DNA of 64,000 bases from Arcobacter cryaerophilus gv. crypticus. Its GTDB lineage: Bacteria > Campylobacterota > Campylobacteria > Campylobacterales > Arcobacteraceae. This document shows positions 28,705-37,066 of the stretch, piece after piece; position 1 is the first letter of the stretch; each line of letters starts with the position of its first letter. The notes under the pieces are model-generated. The model ran no database searches. It worked only from the letters and a program-made list of their open reading frames with translations, and was not told the origin of the DNA. Location: positions 50,934 through 114,933 of the forward strand of contig NZ_NXGI01000021.1 of assembly GCF_002993025.1 (NCBI RefSeq), written 5' to 3'. The translations under genes were made by a program, and so were the position numbers.

Positions 28705-29208
28705 TTATTTGTTAAGCAACTTGTCTTTTTCTATTAAGTATTCTTCTTCTGTTAGGACTCCATTATCATATAGTTTTTTTATTTTTTCTAAATTATTATA
28801 TTTACTTTCTTCATTAATTGGAAAATCATTCTCTTTTTTTTCTTTACATACAAAGATAATTTCAATTTTTGGGTAATTTCCAAAGATATATGGTGGTTGT
28901 CCTGTATGCTCAGAAATTTTTATAACATTATAATTTGAATTAAGATTTTTACAAAATATTGAAGCCCTTTGCATCGCAGAGTTTCTCACAGTACTTGTTG
29001 GAGTAAAACCTGTTGCAGCTTGATGAAATATTCTATATTGTTCTCCTTCTATATTTTCTGTATTTTTATAAAAATCTTTTTGCCCAGTATAAATAGCATT
29101 ATCAAAGTGAGATTTACTTTCACTAACTTTTTTAATATCTGATTTTACAGAACATCCACTGAAGATTAGTAACATTAATATTGAATTTATTAAAGTATAT
29201 ATTTTCAT
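28705..29208 (-). CDS. Lipoprotein with C-terminal SHOCT-like segment
   Basis: The 167-residue product starts with a lipoprotein signal ending L-I-F-S-G-C (Cys19). The middle holds a small domain with A-T-G-F-T-P-T-S-T-V-R-N-S-A and paired cysteines. The C-terminal 30 residues, L-E-K-I-K-K-L-Y-D-N-G-V-L then T-E-E-E-Y, look like a SHOCT oligomerisation segment. It is probably surface- or periplasm-facing and belongs to the polyene operon by tight spacing. This combination is not part of the core aryl polyene set that I know. Confidence 0.72.
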   Translation of the reverse strand: MKIYTLINSILMLLIFSGCSVKSDIKKVSESKSHFDNAIYTGQKDFYKNTENIEGEQYRIFHQAATGFTPTSTVRNSAMQRASIFCKNLNSNYNVIKISEHTGQPPYIFGNYPKIEIIFVCKEKKENDFPINEESKYNNLEKIKKLYDNGVLTEEEYLIEKDKLLNK

Positions 29209-29225
29209 TTCTTGTTTTTCCTTTT

Positions 29226-29924
29226 TTATCTTATCATTCCGCCACTAATATTTAAAACCTCACCACTAATATAACTTGCATCAACTCCCATAAAATAAGC
29301 ACACTTTGCAACTTCACTAGCTTTTCCAAATCTTCCTAGAGGAATTGCTTTTTTCATCTCTTTTAGATTTGGTATATCTTTTGTCATTTCTGATTCTATG
29401 ATTGCAGGAGCAAGAGCATTTACTCTAATATTATAACGACCAAGCTCAAGGCATAGTGTTTTTGTAAGAGTTATAATCGCACCTTTACTTGCACTATAGT
29501 TTGCTTGACCTGCATTTCCGCTAACACCTGAAATAGATGCAATATTTACTATACTTCCTCTTTTATTCATCATCATATTTTTTGATATTATTTTTGTAAT
29601 ATAAAAATTTCCATTTAGATTTGTATTTATTACATCTTCCCACTCATCATCACTCATGAAGAAAAAAAGATTATCTTTTATTATTCCTGCATTATTTATT
29701 AAAACATCAACATCAAGATTTTCTAAAGCATTTCTAATTGAGTTTTTATCTTTAATATCAAAAGAGATAAGTTCACCGTTGTTATTTATCTCTTCTAAAA
29801 GTTTTTGGGCTTTTTGGTGCTTACTATTGTAATGAATATATACAAAAAAACCATTTTTTGCATACTCTTTTACAATCTCTTCGCCAATATTTCCAGTAGC
29901 CCCTGTAACTAATACTTTTTTCAT
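29226..29924 (-). CDS. 3-oxoacyl-ACP reductase (FabG-like SDR)
   Basis: Short-chain dehydrogenase that would reduce beta-ketoacyl-ACP to the hydroxy form. The 232-residue product has the nucleotide loop T-G-A-T-G-N-I-G (7-14), N-N-A-G (77-80), a catalytic Ser near 130-132, and Y143-x3-K147 in Y-S-A-S-K. With the two dehydratases it gives the reduction-dehydration steps of polyene extension; no enoyl reductase is present, which fits retention of conjugated double bonds. One base separates it from the ammonia-lyase gene. Confidence 0.9.
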   Translation of the reverse strand: MKKVLVTGATGNIGEEIVKEYAKNGFFVYIHYNSKHQKAQKLLEEINNNGELISFDIKDKNSIRNALENLDVDVLINNAGIIKDNLFFFMSDDEWEDVINTNLNGNFYITKIISKNMMMNKRGSIVNIASISGVSGNAGQANYSASKGAIITLTKTLCLELGRYNIRVNALAPAIIESEMTKDIPNLKEMKKAIPLGRFGKASEVAKCAYFMGVDASYISGEVLNISGGMIR

Positions 29925-31439
29925 TTATATAAACTTTTTTATTTCAATTAGAGTATAAATTTTTTCAATATCAAAATCCATTCTTCTATCTTCATAAAGA
30001 GGTTTGATAATTTTTCTAATTTCATCATAAATATTTTTAAGATGAGGAGAAACTTGATCATTTCCTCTAATATCAACAGCTTGAGCCATACCTATAAAAG
30101 CTATAGAAAGCATATTATACAAATCAGGAATCATTTTAGAAAAATCATTTGCAGCTGTTGTTCCCATTGAAACTTTATCTTGATTTAGTGATTCTGTTGG
30201 TCTTGAAAATATTGAAGCAGCAGTTGTATTTTTCATAACATCAGCACTAAGTGAACTAAGAGTTATTTGCATTGCTTTAAATCCATGATAAAAAGGTTCC
30301 TTTGAAAGTTTTAGATTTTCACCTAATCCACGATTGAATTTGTGGTCAACTAAAAGTGCAAACTCTTTGTCTAGTAAATCAGCTAAATTTCCAGCACAAA
30401 TTTTTAAAGTATCCATAGCATGAGCTACATAACCACCATAGAAGTTTCCAGAAGTATATATTTTTTTGTTTTCTCCATCAATCAAAGGGTTATCATTTAC
30501 AGAGTTTATCTCTTGTTCTACCCAGTTTTTAGAAATTTCAAGATTGTCTCTAATTACTCCTAAAACTTGAGGTGCACATCTCATTGAGTAGTTATCTTGA
30601 ATATTTAAGTCATTATCAGCAAAAAACTTATCATATCTATCATCTCTTCCATGAGTTAATTTTGAGCCATCTATTTTTCTTTTTATATTTTTTGCACTTT
30701 GTATTTGTCCACTAAAAGGTTTTGAAAGATGTACAAAATCAGCAACTGGTGTGTCATCACCTAATAGAGCTTCAAACATTCCTGCAACAAATGATTCCAT
30801 AGAGTCTAAAATTGTTTCAAACTCTTCAATAGCATCTAGAGCAATTGCACTCATTATTGTTGTTCCATTCATGATTGCAAGAGCTTCTTTTGGTTTAAAA
30901 GTATATGGTGTAATATTAAGTTCTTTATAAACTTCCATTACATCTTTTATCTCACCCTTATAATAAACTTCTCGTTCACCTGCAACAACGCTAGCAATAT
31001 ATGAAAGTGGCGTTAAATCTCCACTAGCTCCTACTGAACCTTGAGATGGAATAACAGGAATAATGTCTTTTTGGATTAGCATTTCAAGTCTTTTAAGAAG
31101 TTCTATACTGACTCCAGATTTTGCTTTGCTTAAAGAGATAGTTCTAGCAATTACAGCATATTTACAAACTTTATAAGATAGTTTTTTACCTACACCACAT
31201 CCATGAAATCTAAAAAGATTTGTTTGTAAAATCTTACTATCTTCATAACTTACATAGTTTTTACCACTTGCTCCATATCCTGTTGTAATACCATAAATTG
31301 GTTTCCCATCTTTTATCTCATTTATTAAAAAATTATGTGTTTCATTTATATGTTTTACAAATTTTTTATCATTTGAAATCTCTATTTTATCACTATTTAT
31401 AATCTCACTTAGAGTTATATATCTTTCATCTATTACCAA
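29925..31439 (-). CDS. Aromatic amino acid ammonia-lyase (HAL/PAL/TAL family)
   Basis: MIO-cofactor lyase that releases ammonia from an aromatic amino acid. In the 504-residue product the Ala138-Ser139-Gly140 triad that self-cyclises to MIO is in G-S-V-G-A-S-G-D-L-T-P-L-S, and Tyr55 lies in G-Y-G-A-S-G. The selectivity pair is Phe78-His79 (L-F-R-F-H-G-C-G), neither the Ser-His of histidine lyases nor the Phe-Leu of typical phenylalanine lyases. Its location beside polyene genes points to tyrosine or phenylalanine and a coumarate- or cinnamate-type starter; a misplaced hutH is less likely because no hut genes are near. Confidence 0.85.
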   Translation of the reverse strand: MVIDERYITLSEIINSDKIEISNDKKFVKHINETHNFLINEIKDGKPIYGITTGYGASGKNYVSYEDSKILQTNLFRFHGCGVGKKLSYKVCKYAVIARTISLSKAKSGVSIELLKRLEMLIQKDIIPVIPSQGSVGASGDLTPLSYIASVVAGEREVYYKGEIKDVMEVYKELNITPYTFKPKEALAIMNGTTIMSAIALDAIEEFETILDSMESFVAGMFEALLGDDTPVADFVHLSKPFSGQIQSAKNIKRKIDGSKLTHGRDDRYDKFFADNDLNIQDNYSMRCAPQVLGVIRDNLEISKNWVEQEINSVNDNPLIDGENKKIYTSGNFYGGYVAHAMDTLKICAGNLADLLDKEFALLVDHKFNRGLGENLKLSKEPFYHGFKAMQITLSSLSADVMKNTTAASIFSRPTESLNQDKVSMGTTAANDFSKMIPDLYNMLSIAFIGMAQAVDIRGNDQVSPHLKNIYDEIRKIIKPLYEDRRMDFDIEKIYTLIEIKKFI

Positions 31440-31445
31440 TTTTAA

Positions 31446-32303
31446 TTACCTTTCCCAAAAATTATATAAATTAAACCACTGATTTGGATATTTTTTCACA
31501 ATCTCTTCAAAATTCTTTACATACTCTTTTAAAGAGTTTGTAACAGCACTATTTTCATCTAATGAAAAATCCATTTTTATCTCTTTACTATGAACATAGT
31601 AGTTTTGTAAACCTTTATGTACTATAAAAAATAGAGTTAAAGGAGCTTTTGTTTTATATGCAACTTTAAATGGATTTGTATTAAAAGATGCTAACTCTCC
31701 TAAAAACTCTACTTTTTGCGTAAATCTTGGATCTACTGCTCTATCTGCCATAAATGCTACACACTCTTTATTAGAAATTGCATTTGCTATTTTTATAGAA
31801 ACCTCTATTGGATTTAAAGATTGATCAATTACTCTAACATTTTTTAAAGGATTATTAATAGAATTTTCAATTTGCTTAATACTATTTAAAATAACCTCTT
31901 TCATCACAACATTAATAATATTATTACTTAATGTATTACAAGTAGAAGAAGACCATCCTCCAAAGTGAGAAAGAAGTAAAATAGAGCCATTATCAACTCT
32001 TTCTTTTATAAAATCTTTATTTTCATAAGTGTAAGTATAAGAAGCACAATCATATTTTGAGATAAATCTATCAACCATGCACATAGCAAACATAAAAAGG
32101 TGATTGTAGTAAATTTTTTTTGTAAATGGAATATTTAATTTTTCATAATAAATTTTTAAAGATTTTTTTACATTTGAAGCAAAAATAAAATAGAAAAATG
32201 TTACAGGATACATTAAGTAATATGTAAATTTGTAACCCAAAAATTTATAAAGAGTAAAAACTAACTTTATACTCCATCCACTTCCTCTTTGAATAGTAGC
32301 CAT
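31446..32303 (-). CDS. LpxL/HtrB-like acyltransferase
   Basis: The 285-residue membrane-associated product has the family motif H-F-G-G-W (about 118-122; H-x4-D/E-like region) and D-R-A-V-D-P-R-F further on. An N-terminal hydrophobic stretch lies at about 24-42. LpxL-type enzymes esterify acyl chains from ACP onto a hydroxyl acceptor; in aryl polyene clusters they are thought to attach the polyene to a lipid or glycan, and in flexirubin clusters to the resorcinol. Its start shares one base with the stop of the glycosyltransferase gene. Confidence 0.8.
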   Translation of the reverse strand: MATIQRGSGWSIKLVFTLYKFLGYKFTYYLMYPVTFFYFIFASNVKKSLKIYYEKLNIPFTKKIYYNHLFMFAMCMVDRFISKYDCASYTYTYENKDFIKERVDNGSILLLSHFGGWSSSTCNTLSNNIINVVMKEVILNSIKQIENSINNPLKNVRVIDQSLNPIEVSIKIANAISNKECVAFMADRAVDPRFTQKVEFLGELASFNTNPFKVAYKTKAPLTLFFIVHKGLQNYYVHSKEIKMDFSLDENSAVTNSLKEYVKNFEEIVKKYPNQWFNLYNFWER

Positions 32304-33025
32304 TATTTATTTTTTCTTTTAAATAGATTTAAAAACATATTTGTCCATTTTATTGGAAGCATTTGTACATGAACCCAAACAATAGCCATAGTGTCTTCAA
32401 ATTTTCTAAAATGGCTAACTCTTTCCTCAGCTTTTGGATAGTAGCACTCTATAACTGTTTCAATTATTTCATTTCCATTCCAAGCATGTCTTACTAAAAC
32501 TTCCATTTCCCAATCAAATTTTGAAGTTTTGTATGGAAGATCCAATATAGAAACAGGATAAATTCTAAATCCAGACAAAGAGTCGGTTATTTTATATCCA
32601 GTATCCCAACAAGCCCAGAAATTACTAAACCATCTTCCAAATTTTGAGCCATTTGGAACATTTGCTATGTCAAAATTTCTAGCACCAATAATTATTTGAT
32701 TATCTTTTGTTATTGTATTTTGAAGCTTTTTTATTTCACTTGCCATGTGTTGTCCATCACCATCTAAACTAGCAAAATATTCATATCCTAACTCTTTTGC
32801 TTTTTTAGCTCCACTTAAAATAGCTTCACCTTTACCTTGATTTATTTCATGTCTAATTATAGTTACACTATCATTTTGTTTCAAAAAATTTGATACAGGA
32901 TTTGTGTAACCATCATCAATTACAATAACTTTATATCCAAACGACAAAATATCATCAACAACATTTTGAATTGTTAAATCATTGTTTAAAGTAGGGACAA
33001 TAACTATAATATCTTTATATTTCAT
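32303..33025 (-). CDS. Family 2 glycosyltransferase
   Basis: The frame is open from 33121, but the ATG at 33025 is preferred: the protein then starts M-K-Y-K-D-I-I-V-I-V-P-T-L-N-N, the normal GT2 beginning, and overlaps the dehydratase gene by only 11 nt. The 240-residue product has V-I-D-D-G (about 36-40) and the metal-binding L-D-G-D-G-Q-H (about 87-93), as in dolichyl-phosphate mannose synthase-like enzymes. Aryl polyene clusters usually include such a gene, probably to glycosylate the lipid anchor. Confidence 0.85.
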   Translation of the reverse strand: MKYKDIIVIVPTLNNDLTIQNVVDDILSFGYKVIVIDDGYTNPVSNFLKQNDSVTIIRHEINQGKGEAILSGAKKAKELGYEYFASLDGDGQHMASEIKKLQNTITKDNQIIIGARNFDIANVPNGSKFGRWFSNFWACWDTGYKITDSLSGFRIYPVSILDLPYKTSKFDWEMEVLVRHAWNGNEIIETVIECYYPKAEERVSHFRKFEDTMAIVWVHVQMLPIKWTNMFLNLFKRKNK

Positions 33026-33338
33026 AACTAAACTCGCTAATTTTTTTATTTTCTTTGTTTTTAATAATAATTTTATAAGATGCATTATCTTTTGAACTAA
33101 TACAATATTTAACAATATCATCTGGTTTTATTATAGATAAAAATTTTGCCTTATTTATTTTTTTAATATTGTGTTTCAAAATATCTGCAACAATATCTAT
33201 TTGTAAAAATCCAGCCAAAATTTCATTGTTTGGGAAATGAGCTTTAAAAAAAGGATGAGTTTTATTTGTTAATAAAACAGTTATCTCTTTTTCATTCTCT
33301 TTTTTTGTTATCTCTAAAATTTTAAATAGATTTTTCAA
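33015..33338 (-). CDS. Hot-dog fold dehydratase (FabZ/ApeI-like)
   Basis: The 107-residue product has T-H-P-F-F-K-A-H-F-P-N-N-E-I-L-A-G-F, in which His34 matches the catalytic His of FabA/FabZ and Asp48 sits where the acidic partner is expected. It would dehydrate 3-hydroxyacyl-ACP and keep the double bond conjugated. It is the first gene of the minus-strand operon; a TATAAT on the minus strand lies 35 nt before the start. Confidence 0.8.
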   Translation of the reverse strand: MKNLFKILEITKKENEKEITVLLTNKTHPFFKAHFPNNEILAGFLQIDIVADILKHNIKKINKAKFLSIIKPDDIVKYCISSKDNASYKIIIKNKENKKISEFSYEI

Positions 33339-33372
33339 AATATAATGTACCTAGGATAAATTTTTGATGTTG

Positions 33373-33378
33373 ATTATA
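33373..33378 (-). promoter_or_regulatory. Minus-strand -10 element of the central operon
   Basis: ATTATA on the plus strand reads TATAAT on the minus strand, 35 nt upstream of the first ATG (33338). No clear -35 is seen, usual for Campylobacterota. With 33428-33433 it makes a divergent promoter region of about 130 bp for both large blocks. Confidence 0.5.
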
Positions 33379-33427
33379 TAATAAATTCTCTTAATATTAT
33401 TTTTTTAAAGCTTAAGAGTAATATAGA

Positions 33428-33433
33428 TATAAT
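33428..33433 (+). promoter_or_regulatory. Plus-strand -10 element of the right block
   Basis: TATAAT within GATATAATAATCCC, 34 nt before the ACP start at 33468. An imperfect palindromic AT-rich stretch (AATATTATTTTT and CTTAAGAG) lies between the two divergent -10 boxes and could be a regulator site; none is encoded in the cluster. Confidence 0.55.
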
Positions 33434-33467
33434 AATCCCTTAATTTTTATATAAGGGAATAGAAAAT

Positions 33468-33725
33468 ATGGCAATTTCAATAGATAATTTTAAGCAAGTG
33501 TTAATTGATGGTTTAAAGCTAGAAGATATAACAGTTGATGATATAGATAACAATTCAGCTTTGTTCGGAGAAGAGGGGATTGGTTTAGACTCTGTTGATT
33601 CAATAGAGTTAGTTTTAATTATTGAAAAAGAGTATGGAGTAAAAATTAGTAATAGTGCTGATTATAAAACTATTTTTTCATCAGTTCAAAATTTATTAAA
33701 CTATATAAATGAAAATTTAAAATAA
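33468..33725 (+). CDS. Acyl carrier protein
   Basis: The 85-residue product has the phosphopantetheine site G-L-D-S-V-D-S-I-E with Ser42. AAGGGAAT upstream is the ribosome binding site. It is the first gene of the right block and differs in sequence from the ACP at 22225, so each ketosynthase set may have its own carrier. Confidence 0.92.
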   Translation: MAISIDNFKQVLIDGLKLEDITVDDIDNNSALFGEEGIGLDSVDSIELVLIIEKEYGVKISNSADYKTIFSSVQNLLNYINENLK

Positions 33726-33734
33726 GAAGTTGTC

Positions 33735-34961
33735 ATGGAAGAAAATTGTGATGTACTTATAATTGGGGGAGGACCTAGTGGTTCTATTGCTGCTTGTAAA
33801 CTTTTAAAAGCTGGGTTTAGCGTAACAATTTTGGAAAAATTAGAGTTTCCAAGATTTGTAATAGGTGAGTCACTTCTTCCAAAATGTAATGAAGTTTTAG
33901 AAAGTATAGGAATTTTAGATGTAATAAAAGAGCAAGGTTTTATGTTAAAACCTGGAGCTATTTTTATTGATGAAGATAAAATTGAAGAGATAATTGATTT
34001 TAGAGAGAATTTAGGTCAAAAGTGTAATACAAGTTTTCAAGTAAAAAGAGAAGAGTTTGATAATGTTTTACTTCAAACAGCTATTAAATTAGGTGCTGAT
34101 GTAAGACATAAAGTTGAAGTTATAGATTATGATAATGAAAAAAATATTATATACGCACAAAATGAAGATGGAGTAAAAAGTAGTTTTAAAGCAAGATTTG
34201 TTTTAGATGCTTCTGGATATGGAAGAGTTTTACCACAACTTTTAAATCTTGATGAGCCATCTGATTTAAAACTAAGAAATGCAATTTTAACAAGAATGAC
34301 AGGCGAAACAAGAAGAGATAAAGAGAATGAAGGTTTTATAGATATTGTTATACACGATGATAATAAAGCTTGGTTTTGGGGAATTCCTTTTAGCGATGGA
34401 GTAACTTCTATTGGTATAGTTTGTGAAGAGAACTATTTTTTAGATACAGGACTTTCAAAAGAGGAGTTTTTGTTAAAAGCTATAAATAGCCATAAATATT
34501 TAAAAGAAAAATATAAAAATGCAAAACAAGTGGCACCTGTAAGAATCATAAATGGTTACTCAGCATCTATTAAAAAGATGTATGGAAAAGGTTTTGCCAT
34601 GAGTGGAAATGCTACAGAATTTTTAGATCCTGTTTTCTCTTCAGGTGTTACATTGGCATTGGAATCATCTTCAAGAGTTGCATCTTTGATTATTGATGAG
34701 TTAAATGGGAAAGAAGTAAATTGGCAAAAAGATTATGAAGATTATATGATGATGGGTATAAATGTTTTTAGAGAGTTCGTATATGCTTGGTATAGTGGAA
34801 AACTAAGAAAAATATTTTATGCTAAAAATAAATCTAAACAGATAAAACAATCTATTGCTTCAATACTTTCAGGATATGTTTGGGATGAAAATAACTATTT
34901 TGTGAAAAATACAAAACAAAGAATTGATGCACTTGTTGAAATGAGTGAGAGCAAAAATTAA
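33735..34961 (+). CDS. FAD-dependent halogenase-like monooxygenase
   Basis: The 408-residue flavoprotein has the FAD loop G-G-G-P-S-G at 11-16, the G-E-S-L-L-P segment near 44-49, Lys72 in M-L-K-P-G-A-I-F where halogenases place their active Lys, and W213-F-W215-G-I217-P218, matching the W-x-W-x-I-P motif of flavin-dependent halogenases. Related proteins in flexirubin and xanthomonadin clusters are annotated as tryptophan halogenase-like, yet may hydroxylate rather than halogenate the aryl head. The stop shares one base with the next ketosynthase. No dedicated flavin reductase is seen. Confidence 0.8.
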   Translation: MEENCDVLIIGGGPSGSIAACKLLKAGFSVTILEKLEFPRFVIGESLLPKCNEVLESIGILDVIKEQGFMLKPGAIFIDEDKIEEIIDFRENLGQKCNTSFQVKREEFDNVLLQTAIKLGADVRHKVEVIDYDNEKNIIYAQNEDGVKSSFKARFVLDASGYGRVLPQLLNLDEPSDLKLRNAILTRMTGETRRDKENEGFIDIVIHDDNKAWFWGIPFSDGVTSIGIVCEENYFLDTGLSKEEFLLKAINSHKYLKEKYKNAKQVAPVRIINGYSASIKKMYGKGFAMSGNATEFLDPVFSSGVTLALESSSRVASLIIDELNGKEVNWQKDYEDYMMMGINVFREFVYAWYSGKLRKIFYAKNKSKQIKQSIASILSGYVWDENNYFVKNTKQRIDALVEMSESKN

Positions 34962-36088
34962 TGAATTTTAAAAATAGAGTTTTTATAAACTATTTTGACA
35001 CTATTTCTTGTGCAGGAAAAAATGCGAATGAGCTTTTCTCTTCAATTTGTGAAAAAAAAGATACTATAACTTTAGATACAAATTATGTAAAAGATAGAGT
35101 TGTAGCAATTGGAAAGATAAAAAAAGAAAAATATTTAAATGATATTTTGCTTGAAAGATTAAAAGAACTTTTGAAAAATTTAAATTTAAAAGATTTTCAA
35201 GATACTCTTTTGGTTGTAGGTTCTAGTGTTGGTGGAATGAGTGAAACTGAAAATCTATATTTTAAAGATAAAAACTATAAAAATATAGATTATAAAAAAC
35301 ATCCAATAGATTCAATAGCATATTTTTTAAAAAAACACTTTACTTTTTATGATGATATATCTTTCTCGACTGCTTGTACTTCAAGTGCAAATGCATTAGG
35401 TTATGCAAAAGAGGTAATACAAAAAGGTATATATAAAAATGTTTTAGTTGTTGGAATTGATGATTTATCATATACAACTGTTTGTGGATTTTCAGCTTTA
35501 AGTGTTTTATCTTCAAAACCTTGTACACCTTTTGATAAAAATAGAGAGGGTATGAATGTAGCTGAAGGTTTTGGTATTTTATTTTTACAAGATAAAAAAC
35601 AAGATAGTTCAATAGAAATTTTAGGTGTTGGATATAGTTCAGATGCACATCATATGACACAACCACATCCTCAAGGTTTAGGAGCATTTGAAGCTATGAA
35701 AAATGCTTTAAAAGATGCTAAACTAAAACCAGATGATATAGAGTACATAAATACTCATGGAACTGGAACTTATGCAAATGATTTTTCAGAATTAACAGCA
35801 ATTAAAGAGCTTTTTAAAGATAGTAAATTAAAACCAAAAGTTAGTTCTACAAAATCAATTACGGGACATACTTTAGGTGCTGCTGGAGCTATTGAAGCTA
35901 TTATATGTTGTATGGTTTTAAAAAATCAAACTATTTTGCCAAATAAAGGTTTAAATGAGATAGAAATAGATGGAATAAACTATTCAATGATTACTTCTAA
36001 GCAAGATATAAAATATACTCTTAGTAACTCTTTTGCATTTGGTGGGAATAATACATCTTTGATTTTTGGAATATGTAATGAAGATTAA
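34961..36088 (+). CDS. Beta-ketoacyl-ACP synthase (FabF-like)
   Basis: The 375-residue elongating ketosynthase has Cys139 (T-A-C-T-S-S-A-N), His266 (N-T-H-G-T-G-T) and His303 (I-T-G-H-T-L-G-A), with the G-F-S-A-L-S loop and final S-F-A-F-G-G-N-N. It is the second active KAS of the cluster and lies upstream of a Cys-less partner, mirroring the arrangement at 22232-20280. It overlaps the downstream gene by 11 nt when that gene starts at 36078. Confidence 0.9.
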   Translation: MNFKNRVFINYFDTISCAGKNANELFSSICEKKDTITLDTNYVKDRVVAIGKIKKEKYLNDILLERLKELLKNLNLKDFQDTLLVVGSSVGGMSETENLYFKDKNYKNIDYKKHPIDSIAYFLKKHFTFYDDISFSTACTSSANALGYAKEVIQKGIYKNVLVVGIDDLSYTTVCGFSALSVLSSKPCTPFDKNREGMNVAEGFGILFLQDKKQDSSIEILGVGYSSDAHHMTQPHPQGLGAFEAMKNALKDAKLKPDDIEYINTHGTGTYANDFSELTAIKELFKDSKLKPKVSSTKSITGHTLGAAGAIEAIICCMVLKNQTILPNKGLNEIEIDGINYSMITSKQDIKYTLSNSFAFGGNNTSLIFGICNED

Positions 36089-36719
36089 TTTAGAAATATT
36101 AGATGCTTTTTATCTTTTTGATAAAGAGAGTGTTGAAGAGCTAAATACAAAAGAGTTAGTACCTCAAATGGTTTTTAGAAGAAGATTAACAAAAGCTTCA
36201 AAGCTTGTAATTGAAGCTTTACATAAAATAGATGCAAAAAATAGCAGAATTATATATGGAAGCTCTTTTGGAGAGTTGCTATCTTCATCAAATATATTAA
36301 AAGCTATCTTAGATGAAAGTATGCTTTCACCAACAGATTTTCAAAATTCTGTTTATAATACAGCAGTTTCATATGCTTCTATTTTATTTGAAAATAAAAA
36401 TGAGATACTTACTATTTCAAGCGGAGATGAAACTTCTTTAAAAGTTTTAAAAGCAGGTGCAATTAAAGCTTTGGATAAAGATGAGGTAGTTTTGATTTGT
36501 AGTGAAACTATAAATATTCCAAATATAAAAGAGATAAACTCTTGTGTTGATTTTTTAGAGTCTGTTGTTGCTTTAAAAGTAAAAATAAGCGAAGAAAATA
36601 GTACTATAAATCTTGAAAATATACCTTTAAAAGGTTTTCCTAACTCTATAAAACATCTTATGTTTCTTGCTCAAAACTTTGATAAAACTAAAAAAAATAT
36701 TGTAAGAGTTGATATATGA
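36078..36719 (+). CDS. Ketosynthase-like partner without active-site Cys
   Basis: The ATG at 36078 is preferred over the TTG at 36066; it overlaps the ketosynthase stop by 11 nt and gives 213 residues. The protein has I-I-Y-G-S-S-F-G-E-L (about 59-68), a P-T-D-F-Q-N-S-V-Y-N-T-A block (about 88-99) and I-S-S-G-D-E-T-S-L-K near 118. These match the N-terminal ketoacyl-synthase-like domain (PF13723) and lack the catalytic Cys. It is probably the chain-length or structural subunit for the adjacent KAS. Confidence 0.72.
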   Translation: MKINLEILDAFYLFDKESVEELNTKELVPQMVFRRRLTKASKLVIEALHKIDAKNSRIIYGSSFGELLSSSNILKAILDESMLSPTDFQNSVYNTAVSYASILFENKNEILTISSGDETSLKVLKAGAIKALDKDEVVLICSETINIPNIKEINSCVDFLESVVALKVKISEENSTINLENIPLKGFPNSIKHLMFLAQNFDKTKKNIVRVDI

Positions 36720-37066
36720 AAAATTTACCTCACCAAAAACCAATTAGATTTGTAGAAGAAATTGTAAAAAAAGATGCAGATTTTATTTTTGTATCTTGCT
36801 CTTTTCCATATTTTCCAACACTTCCAATGATATGTGAAGCAGCAGCTCAAAGTAGTATTGCTTTTTCACAAAATGAAAAACCACAAATTGGATTTTTAAT
36901 TACTCTTAAAGATGTTGAGCTTCTAAAAGATTGCAATATTTTAGAATTTCAAATAAAAATTAAAAAAGATACAAGCTTTGATTTACTAAATGAGTTTAGC
37001 TTTGAACTTATAAATCAAAATGATATTTATGCAAAAGGAACTTTTATTGTTAAGTTACAAGATTAA
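36716..37066 (+). CDS. Hot-dog fold dehydratase (ApeP-like)
   Basis: The 116-residue product opens L-P-H-Q-K-P-I-R-F-V-E-E-I, the ApeP/FabZ-like N-terminus, and has T-L-P-M-I-C-E-A-A-A-Q-S-S with Glu41. It lacks the H-F-P-G motif of canonical FabZ, so its catalytic base may be the early His6; similar proteins in aryl polyene clusters are called 3-hydroxyacyl-ACP dehydratases. It overlaps the previous gene by 4 nt (ATGA) and the next by 20 nt. Confidence 0.75.
   Translation: MKNLPHQKPIRFVEEIVKKDADFIFVSCSFPYFPTLPMICEAAAQSSIAFSQNEKPQIGFLITLKDVELLKDCNILEFQIKIKKDTSFDLLNEFSFELINQNDIYAKGTFIVKLQD

Noticed and set aside
33026..33121. N-terminal extension of the glycosyltransferase to 33121
   Set aside because: It lies in the coding region of the dehydratase gene, reads as Lys/Leu nonsense and is not GT2-like.
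35340..35687. 115-codon antisense frame inside the ketosynthase at 34961
   Set aside because: Leu/Ile/His/Tyr-rich translation typical of the antisense of an AT-rich gene; the plus-strand ketosynthase is complete and unambiguous.
37020..37046. ATG at 37020 as start of the alpha/beta hydrolase
   Set aside because: It adds charged residues before the signal peptide and deepens the overlap with the dehydratase; the TTG at 37047 has a better ribosome binding site. Not excluded.
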